Assembly: GCA_030599055.1 (NCBI GenBank)
Contig: JAUVOS010000008.1
Span: forward strand, 1 to 21,982
Origin: Lutibacter sp.
GTDB lineage: Bacteria; Bacteroidota; Bacteroidia; Flavobacteriales; Flavobacteriaceae
Direction of reading: 5' to 3'
DNA length: 21,982 nt
This document shows, one piece after another, positions 7,180 through 12,942 of this stretch (within the stretch, counting starts at the first letter, position 1; each line of letters starts with the position of its first letter). The position numbers were made by a program, and so were the translations under genes. The notes under the pieces are model-generated. The model ran no database searches, was not told where the DNA came from, and worked only from the letters and a program-made list of their open reading frames with translations.

Positions 7180-7205
7180 CTCAATCAATAATCTGTTATT
7201 TATTC

Positions 7206-7234
7206 TTGTAAAAACACTTTTATACGTACCTTTG
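7206..7234 (+). promoter_or_regulatory. Promoter of pta-ackA
   Basis: TTG (7206-7208), an 18-nt spacer, then TACCTTTG (7227-7234) is a textbook Bacteroidota promoter. It ends 18 nt before the ATG at 7253. It also shows that the in-frame TTG at 7232 is part of the promoter and not a start codon. Confidence 0.85.
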
Positions 7235-7252
7235 CCTACTAAAAATAAAATC

Positions 7253-9349
7253 ATGAGTAAGGCAGTATATATAGCAACAATGGAGAAAAGTAGCGGAAAA
7301 TCTATCGTAACTTTAGGTTTGATGCGAATGCTTCTCGGAACCCTAGCAAAAGTAGGTTATTTTAAACCGATAATTAGTGATCTTAAAGAAGGAGAAATTG
7401 ACAATCATATCAATACCGCCATTTCTCACTTTAAGTTAGATATCAGTTATGATGAAGCCTATGCTTTTACAAAAAGCGAAGTGCTTGAGAAGATGAATGA
7501 CAATAAGATTGATGAGGTCTTTGATGTAATTATTGAGAAGTATAAAGCTATTGAAGAAAAGTTTGACTTTGTTTTAATAGAAGGTACCGACTTTTCAGGA
7601 GAAGGAACCGCAACTGAGCTGGAAATCAATACAGATATTGCAAAAAATTTAGGAATTCCCGTTATTATTATTGAAAGTGGATCGGGAAAGACGATGAAGG
7701 AATTTATCAATAACTTATTATCGGCCTATCATTTATTTGAAGATAATGATGTAAAAGTCTTAGCGGTAATAGCCAATAAAGTACACGCTAAAAATTTAGA
7801 ATTGGTTCAAGATGAATTGTATCACAATCTTCCTAAAAATGTGTCAGTTCATGCCATACCAAGAATCCAATTTTTAGCAAATCCTACGATTAATGAAGTT
7901 ATAAAAAAGCTAAATGCAGAAGTTTTATTTGGACAAGGAGATGAATTAAATAATCAAGTTGCTCATTATATCGTTGGCGCTATGCGTTTACAGAATTATT
8001 TACCGAGGTTAAAAGAAGACACATTAATCGTCACGCCCGGTGATAGATCTGATTTGATTTTAGGTGCCTTACAAGCTAATATCTCCTATAATTATCCCAC
8101 AGTTGCCGGCATTGTGTTGTCAGGAGGAATAAAACCTGAACAACCAATTATTGAATTAATAGAGGGTTTGTCTCGTAAAATACCCATTTTATCTGTTCCG
8201 GAAGACACCTATCCGGTTACCAAAGCTGTCGGCAAGATACGTTCTCAGATTTATGCTGAAAACAAACAAAAGATTTCGTTATCAATACGAACTTTTGATA
8301 AATATGTTGCTGATTATGAACTTTCAAATGCATTAATTACATTTAAAACATCTGGTATTACACCACGTATGTTCCAATACAATTTACTCAAACGTGCTCA
8401 GGAACACAAAAAGCATATTGTATTACCAGAAGGAAATGATGAAAGAATTTTAAAAGCAGCAGCACGTTTAGCGAGTCAAGGAATTGTAGATTTAACCGTG
8501 TTAGGAAACATAAAAAAGATTACGAAGCGAATTGAATTATTAGGAATAGAGTCTGGTTTTAAGAATATTACACTCATCAATCCAGCAGAATCCTCGAACT
8601 TTAAAGATTATGTAAAGACCTTGTACGAATTGCGTAAGCACAAAAAAATGGACATGACAGTAGCAGAAGATAAGATGAAAGACGTTTCTTATTTTGGCAC
8701 GATGATGGTTTATAAAGGGCATGCAGATGGTATGGTTTCTGGTGCAGCACATACTACGCAACATACTATTTTACCTGCTTTACAATTTATAAAAACAAGG
8801 CCGGGCGTATCTGTAGTCTCTTCAATTTTCTTTATGTGTTTAGATGATCGTGTAGCTGTTTTTGGTGATTGTGCTATTAATCCGAACCCAACAGCCGAGC
8901 AATTAGCAGAAATAGCCATATCCTCTGCTGACTCCACCAAAGCCTTTGGCATTGAACCAAAAGTGGCGATGTTATCTTATTCTTCAGGTTCATCAGGTAT
9001 TGGCGAAGATGTTGAGCACGTACGAGAAGCTACAAAAATTGTAAAGAAAAAACGTCCTGATATAACGATCGAAGGTCCGATACAATACGATGCAGCAGTT
9101 GATCCATTAATTGGAAAAAGTAAATTACCAGGTTCACAGGTTGCCGGACAGGCAAGCGTCCTTATCTTCCCAGACTTAAATACAGGAAATAACACCTATA
9201 AAGCGGTACAAAGAGAAACAGGTGCTCTAGCCATCGGACCCATGCTACAAGGTTTAAACAAACCCGTAAATGATTTAAGTCGTGGTTGTACCGTTGATGA
9301 TATTTTTAATACGGTAATTATTACTGCTATACAGGCGGAGGGACTTTAG
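7253..9349 (+). CDS. pta: Phosphate acetyltransferase, long three-domain form
   Basis: Converts acetyl-CoA and phosphate to acetyl phosphate and CoA, and feeds acetate kinase encoded 24 bp downstream. The 698-residue protein is close to E. coli Pta (714). Domains in order: an N-terminal BioD-like P-loop domain beginning MSKAVYIATMEKSSGKS, with a P-loop variant in which the first glycine is replaced; a middle DRTGG-type domain, where the signature reads TPGDRSDLILGAL (near residue 264); and the C-terminal catalytic PTA domain from about 360, with HIVLPEGNDERILKAA, ADGMVSGAAHTT and IEGPIQYDAA. I chose the ATG at 7253 over the upstream in-frame TTG at 7232, because that triplet overlaps the -7 promoter box and because MSKAVYIAT is the natural start of the beta strand. 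It forms an operon with ackA. Confidence 0.96.
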   Translation: MSKAVYIATMEKSSGKSIVTLGLMRMLLGTLAKVGYFKPIISDLKEGEIDNHINTAISHFKLDISYDEAYAFTKSEVLEKMNDNKIDEVFDVIIEKYKAIEEKFDFVLIEGTDFSGEGTATELEINTDIAKNLGIPVIIIESGSGKTMKEFINNLLSAYHLFEDNDVKVLAVIANKVHAKNLELVQDELYHNLPKNVSVHAIPRIQFLANPTINEVIKKLNAEVLFGQGDELNNQVAHYIVGAMRLQNYLPRLKEDTLIVTPGDRSDLILGALQANISYNYPTVAGIVLSGGIKPEQPIIELIEGLSRKIPILSVPEDTYPVTKAVGKIRSQIYAENKQKISLSIRTFDKYVADYELSNALITFKTSGITPRMFQYNLLKRAQEHKKHIVLPEGNDERILKAAARLASQGIVDLTVLGNIKKITKRIELLGIESGFKNITLINPAESSNFKDYVKTLYELRKHKKMDMTVAEDKMKDVSYFGTMMVYKGHADGMVSGAAHTTQHTILPALQFIKTRPGVSVVSSIFFMCLDDRVAVFGDCAINPNPTAEQLAEIAISSADSTKAFGIEPKVAMLSYSSGSSGIGEDVEHVREATKIVKKKRPDITIEGPIQYDAAVDPLIGKSKLPGSQVAGQASVLIFPDLNTGNNTYKAVQRETGALAIGPMLQGLNKPVNDLSRGCTVDDIFNTVIITAIQAEGL

Positions 9350-9373
9350 ATATATAATATTTAAAAAATAAAA

Positions 9374-10558
9374 ATGAAAATACTCGTAACAAACTCCGGC
9401 AGCTCTTCTATAAAGTACCAATTGATTGCTTTACCCGAAAAAAAAGTACTCTGTAAAGGTTTGGTAGAACGTATTGGCTTGGCAAAATCAGTAGTACATT
9501 TTAAATCCGATTTACACGATTTTGATGATATTATACATATTCCAAATCATGAAGTTGGTTTAGAAAAAATTGCTAATATGTTATTAGATCCTATAAAAGG
9601 GGTGTTAAAAAACGCAGATGAAATTGTAGCTGTAGGTCATAGAGTGGTGCACGGAGGTTCTGCTTTTTCCAAAACAACTTTAATTGATAGAGACGTAAAA
9701 AGAGCCATTCGCTCTTTATTTTCGATTGCTCCTTTACACAATCCACCGAATTTAATGGGAATTGAAGTAGCCGAAAAAGTATTTCCCAAAGCCAAACAAG
9801 TGGCTGTTTTTGATACAGCATTTCATCAAACCATCCCCGAAGTTGCCCATCGTTTTGCAATTCCAAACAAGTTTTACGATAAAGAAAATATTAGAGTTTA
9901 TGGTTTTCACGGTGCCAGTCATCAGTACGTCTCTCGAAAAGCCATTCAAATAATTAAGAAAAAAGAATCAAATATTATTAGCATACATCTTGGTAATGGT
10001 TGTAGTATGGCAGCCATTAAAAATGGAAAAAGTATTGATACGAGCCTCAGTTTTGGTACTATGAATGGTCTTATTATGGGAACACGTAGTGGTGATTTAG
10101 ACCAATCTGTTGTGCTGTTTTTAGAACAACATTTAGGCTATACTTCAGAGGAGATCACAAATCTTTTACAAAAACAAAGTGGTATGCTCGGCTTGACAGG
10201 TATGAGCGATATGCGTGATATAGAAGAAGCCGCTGAAAGAGGTGAAAAAATGCCACAACTTGCTTTGGCGATGAATGCGTATCGTATCAAAAAATATATA
10301 GGAGCTTATGCTGCTGCATTGAATGGACTAGATGCGCTAGTTTTTACGGGTGGCGTAGGTGAAAATTCAGATATAATGCGAAAGATGATTTGTACCAATA
10401 TGGACTATTTGGGAATACACCTAGATATAGAGAAGAATGCTATTCGTTCAAAAAAGAAAAGAGCCATACAAACAACAGAATCAAAAGTAAAAGTATTGGT
10501 GATTCCAACCGATGAAGAAATGGAAATTGCCAGACAGACTTATAAGTTGGTAAAATAA
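9374..10558 (+). CDS. ackA: Acetate kinase
   Basis: Transfers phosphate between acetyl phosphate and ADP, yielding acetate and ATP; reversible, so it can also activate acetate. The 394 residues fit the family (about 400). Landmarks of the ASKHA fold: VTNSGSSSIKY with N7, VGHRVVHGG with R90, the catalytic FDTAFHQ with D147, FHGASHQYVS with H179, HLGNG (205-209), MGTRSGDLD with R238, FTGGVGENS, and the C-terminal PTDEEMEIAR carrying the metal-binding glutamate. All catalytic residues match at near-canonical numbering. It lies 24 bp downstream of pta without a terminator between. A multi-hairpin repeat follows its stop codon and may end transcription. Confidence 0.97.
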   Translation: MKILVTNSGSSSIKYQLIALPEKKVLCKGLVERIGLAKSVVHFKSDLHDFDDIIHIPNHEVGLEKIANMLLDPIKGVLKNADEIVAVGHRVVHGGSAFSKTTLIDRDVKRAIRSLFSIAPLHNPPNLMGIEVAEKVFPKAKQVAVFDTAFHQTIPEVAHRFAIPNKFYDKENIRVYGFHGASHQYVSRKAIQIIKKKESNIISIHLGNGCSMAAIKNGKSIDTSLSFGTMNGLIMGTRSGDLDQSVVLFLEQHLGYTSEEITNLLQKQSGMLGLTGMSDMRDIEEAAERGEKMPQLALAMNAYRIKKYIGAYAAALNGLDALVFTGGVGENSDIMRKMICTNMDYLGIHLDIEKNAIRSKKKRAIQTTESKVKVLVIPTDEEMEIARQTYKLVK

Positions 10559-10560
10559 AC

Positions 10561-10690
10561 TGCTCCGAGATAGAACCATCGGAGTATTAAAATGAGTTTG
10601 CTTTGCAAACCATGCTATACCGACCCAAAGGGTTGGGGTATTAAACCAATTGGGCTTTCGCCCCGCGAATAAAACTTGAATTTGAAGTAA
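10561..10690 (-). repeat. Multi-hairpin intergenic element, copy A
   Basis: Four consecutive hairpins: CTCCGA/TCGGAG (10563-10584), GTTTGC-TTT-GCAAAC (10596-10610), ACCC-AAA-GGGT (10623-10633) and GGGC-TTTC-GCCC (10652-10663). Between them occur TATTAAA and TATTAAACC. Read on the minus strand, the blocks GTTTTATTC, GGGGCGAAA, CCAATTG, GGTTTAATA appear in the same order as in 19590-19771. It lies between the convergent genes ackA and the KCG-repeat gene. The first hairpin could serve as the ackA terminator. Confidence 0.65.
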
Positions 10691-10715
10691 GATAATATTG
10701 TCTTACCACAAAACG

Positions 10716-10747
10716 AAAAAGCCGAACAAATTAATATTCGACTTTTA
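10716..10747 (-). terminator. Terminator of the doxX / KCG-repeat gene operon
   Basis: On the minus strand AAAAGTCGAA pairs with TTCGGCTTTT around a loop of about 10 nt (one mismatch), followed by more T. It lies 19 nt past the stop codon of the KCG-repeat gene. Confidence 0.7.
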
Positions 10748-10765
10748 TCAGTAATATCTATTAAT

Positions 10766-11212
10766 TTATCCACATTTGGCATCTTTTCCTTCATCTGCTT
10801 TTTTAGCTTCTTTTTTGTCATCTCCACATTTTCCGTCTTTAGCTTCTTTAGCTTTTTTATCGTCACCACATTTGCCATCGCCGCATTTACTGTCTTTAGC
10901 TTCTTTCGCTTTTTTATCATCACCGCATTTACTGTCTTTGGCTTCTTTTACTTTTTTATCATCTCCACATTTGCTATCTTTAGCTTCTTTAGCTTTTTTG
11001 TCATCACCACATTTTCCGTCTCCACATTTCCCTTCGCCTGAAGTAGTAGCATAAGAAAAACTATTGCTTTCGATATCTTGATAAAAAGATTGATCGTAGA
11101 ATGCTAATTCGTCTGTGTCAATAGTTTTTGTTGTAAAAGAATAGATTGCAAACATTCCAATAGTTAAAACGAGTAGTACTGCAAGATTTTTAAATAATTG
11201 TTTTGTTTTCAT
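10766..11212 (-). CDS. Secreted EGKCG/KCG-repeat protein, HvfA/bufferin-like metallophore precursor candidate
   Basis: A 148-residue protein with an N-terminal signal or anchor (basic MKTKQLFKNL, hydrophobic AVLLVLTIGMFAIYSF, 1-26), a spacer rich in Asp, Ser and Tyr (30-58), and a C-terminal low-complexity region beginning GEGKCGDGKCGDD (59-71). All eight cysteines (63, 68, 82, 96, 110, 115, 129, 147) lie in KCG triplets at spacings of 5, 14, 14, 14, 5, 14 and 18. The 14-residue unit KCGDDKKAKEAKDS is repeated with little change. EGKCG motifs in a signal-peptide protein are the hallmark of HvfA-type bufferins, RiPPs in which an MNIO (DUF692) enzyme converts cysteines to metal-binding groups. 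The DoxX gene 37 bp upstream fits, since DoxX proteins commonly accompany them. The MNIO and DUF2063 genes are not in the window, so the protein may be modified in trans or may simply bind metal through thiols. Function is inferred. Confidence 0.7.
   Translation of the reverse strand: MKTKQLFKNLAVLLVLTIGMFAIYSFTTKTIDTDELAFYDQSFYQDIESNSFSYATTSGEGKCGDGKCGDDKKAKEAKDSKCGDDKKVKEAKDSKCGDDKKAKEAKDSKCGDGKCGDDKKAKEAKDGKCGDDKKEAKKADEGKDAKCG
10811..11029 (-). repeat. 42-bp tandem repeat inside the KCG-repeat gene
   Basis: The DNA encoding residues 62-134 is built from a 42-bp unit (14 codons, KCGDDKKAKEAKDS) and a 15-bp half-unit (KCGDG). It contains three consecutive full units, then a half-unit, then further variants. 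In-phase repeats of this kind can expand or contract by slippage or recombination without breaking the frame. Confidence 0.85.
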
Positions 11213-11249
11213 AATGAGTAAAGTTTAAATTTAATTGATTAATAATTTG

Positions 11250-11687
11250 TTATTTTTTGTTTTTTAAAAGATGGTCTATACTAAATTTACCGCTACCATA
11301 AACTAATAGGGTAAATAGCATAATCATATAATATAAAGGTATTTCAAAACCGTTTGATCCGGCTTCAAAACCGTTTCCTAAGTGTACAGTTAAGATTGCC
11401 ACGATCATAGTTACGATTAGAGGTATTGAAATAAAGCGTGTTCCAAGTCCTAGTGTTAATAGGATAACTCCTAGCACTTCTGTTCCTGTTGCTAAATAAG
11501 CATTCAGCGCAGGAAATGGAATGTTGATGCTTTCAAACCAACTGATTATTCCCTCAATGTTACCGACTTTCATTTTCGCAGGATTAAAAAATCCATAGGC
11601 TAAAATGAGTCGTAATAATAAGAGAGGTAAGCTTTTTAAATTTGATAAGCTATCAAACATGCAAGTGTATCGTTCTTTTAAATTCAT
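11250..11687 (-). CDS. DoxX family membrane protein
   Basis: A 145-residue protein with four hydrophobic segments: about 20-36, 60-82 (YLATGTEVLGVILLTLGLGT), 86-104 and 114-133. It has the DoxX features LLRLILAYGFFNPAKMK near the start and a Gly/Glu-containing second helix (TEVLGVILL). The family is loosely associated with quinone or thiol redox chemistry, and one branch (HvfD/BufD type) is encoded in bufferin operons with the metal-binding precursor. Here it is the first gene of a leftward pair, 37 bp upstream of the EGKCG/KCG-repeat gene, which favours that link. The start at 11687 gives an N-terminus MNLKERYTCMF; an internal ATG at residue 10 is an alternative. Exact activity is unknown. 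Confidence 0.85.
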   Translation of the reverse strand: MNLKERYTCMFDSLSNLKSLPLLLLRLILAYGFFNPAKMKVGNIEGIISWFESINIPFPALNAYLATGTEVLGVILLTLGLGTRFISIPLIVTMIVAILTVHLGNGFEAGSNGFEIPLYYMIMLFTLLVYGSGKFSIDHLLKNKK

Positions 11688-11791
11688 GGTTAAATTGTTT
11701 TTGATTTGCTTAATTAGACGTGACTTTTCTTTTTACTTACATTTTTTTTGAAATTTTTATAAAATGCTATGAACTTTCTTGTTGTTTTTGC

Positions 11792-11820
11792 CAATTTTAG
11801 TGTTGAATAATCCCCGACAA
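11792..11820 (-). promoter_or_regulatory. Candidate promoter of the doxX / KCG-repeat operon
   Basis: On the minus strand TTG (11820-11818), an 18-nt spacer and TAAAATTG (11799-11792) fit the Bacteroidota promoter with one mismatch in the -7 box. It would give a leader of about 100 nt before doxX. Confidence 0.45.
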
Positions 11821-11881
11821 TTGGTGTTTTACGTATAAGACAAATTAGGAACATTTTTTTCTTTTCAATTTTTAAAAAGAT

Positions 11882-11889
11882 TATATTTG
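11882..11889 (+). promoter_or_regulatory. Candidate -7 box for the oxidoreductase at 11925
   Basis: TATATTTG matches TAnnTTTG exactly and lies 35 nt before the ATG. No good TTG is found at the -33 position, so confidence is moderate. Confidence 0.45.
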
Positions 11890-11924
11890 CAGCCTGATAT
11901 AAGATTTTTTTTAAACAATTTTCA

Positions 11925-12875
11925 ATGATATACGATATAATAATAGTTGGAGGAGGACCAGGTGGTATAGCTTCTGCGGTAGAAGCTTACATATTTAAAA
12001 TTAAAAATATTCTACTTATAGAAAAAGGAGAGAATCATTCACAAACCATAAGGATGTATTATAAAGATTCTAAAAGAGTAGATAAAATCTATAAAAAGCA
12101 AGAAATCACTTTAGTAGGAAATGTCGATTTTTTCGATGGGACAAAAGAAAGCACCTTAGATCACTTTGAAACAATTCTTGATAATGAAATTATTAATACA
12201 CTTTATAATACGGAAGTAGATCGCGTATTAAAAGAGGGCGATACTTTTAAAGTTGTCACACGAAAAGGAGATTATTTTGCCAAAAATGTAATTGTAAGTA
12301 TCGGTAGAATGGGTAGGCCTAACAAGCCTTCTTATCCAATTCCTGGTTCCATTCGGAAAATTATCAACCACAATCCCTATGATTGTAGAGGGAAAGAAAA
12401 AATATTAGTAGTAGGTGGTGGCGATTCCGGAGTAGAATATGCTTGTCAACTAACCACTGAAAATGATGTTACTTTGTCGATTAGGGAAGAGAAATTTGTC
12501 GATGCGAATGATATTAACGAAGAAATGGTCATTCGCTATGATCAAGAAGAACGTTTACGAATTCGTTATAATGCAGATATAGAATCTATTGAAGGACATG
12601 AAAGTGGCGTTAAAGTGAATTATAAAAATGGCTTTTCAACAGTCTATGACCGAATAATTTATGCTATTGGTGGTACCACTCCGGTAGATTTTCTGCAGAA
12701 GTCAAATATTGAGTTAGATGAGAAAAAAAGACCAATATATAATGATAAATTCGAAACAAGTGTAAAAGGTCTGTATTTAGCTGGCGATATTATTTATGAT
12801 AGAGGAGGCTCTATAGCTATGGCAATTAATCATGCTTATGATGTGATGCAAGATATTGTTGAAAAGAGTAAATAG
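11925..12875 (+). CDS. FAD/NAD(P)-dependent oxidoreductase, thioredoxin-reductase fold without CxxC
   Basis: A 316-residue two-dinucleotide-binding-domain flavoprotein. The FAD-binding motif IIIVGGGPGGIAS is at 5-17, the second (NAD(P)) motif ILVVGGGDSGVEYA at 160-173, and the closing FAD motif LYLAGDI at 283-289. Length and order match low-molecular-weight thioredoxin reductases, but the redox-active CxxC expected shortly before the second nucleotide motif is absent (the only nearby cysteines are single, C154 and C174). It therefore belongs with YpdA-like or other thioredoxin-reductase-like NAD(P) oxidoreductases that use a different electron acceptor, for example a low-molecular-weight disulfide, a quinone or a ferredoxin/flavodoxin. 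It is transcribed divergently from the doxX/KCG-repeat pair, with a 237-bp shared upstream region. A link to metal or thiol stress is possible but only suggested by position. Confidence 0.82.
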   Translation: MIYDIIIVGGGPGGIASAVEAYIFKIKNILLIEKGENHSQTIRMYYKDSKRVDKIYKKQEITLVGNVDFFDGTKESTLDHFETILDNEIINTLYNTEVDRVLKEGDTFKVVTRKGDYFAKNVIVSIGRMGRPNKPSYPIPGSIRKIINHNPYDCRGKEKILVVGGGDSGVEYACQLTTENDVTLSIREEKFVDANDINEEMVIRYDQEERLRIRYNADIESIEGHESGVKVNYKNGFSTVYDRIIYAIGGTTPVDFLQKSNIELDEKKRPIYNDKFETSVKGLYLAGDIIYDRGGSIAMAINHAYDVMQDIVEKSK

Positions 12876-12881
12876 AATTAA

Positions 12882-12930
12882 AGTTAGAAGCCAGAAGTCC
12901 GAATCCGATAACTATCGGGTTAAAAGTTAG
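12882..12930. repeat. Heptad-periodic GAAGT repeat with CCGATA hairpin
   Basis: Units at 7-nt period, GTTAGAA GCCAGAA GTCCGAA, run into the near-palindrome CCGATAACTATCGG (12905-12918) and then TTAAAAGTTAG. It lies between convergent genes (oxidoreductase and GMC gene) and could form a bidirectional hairpin, though without a strong T run. Confidence 0.6.
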
Positions 12931-12942
12931 TACAATTCAGAT

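Noticed and set aside
10776..11054. A Ser/Pro/Leu-rich open frame on the plus strand
   Set aside because: It is the antisense shadow of the KCG-repeat gene. The repeat DNA keeps the opposite strand free of stops, and there is no promoter or sensible protein.
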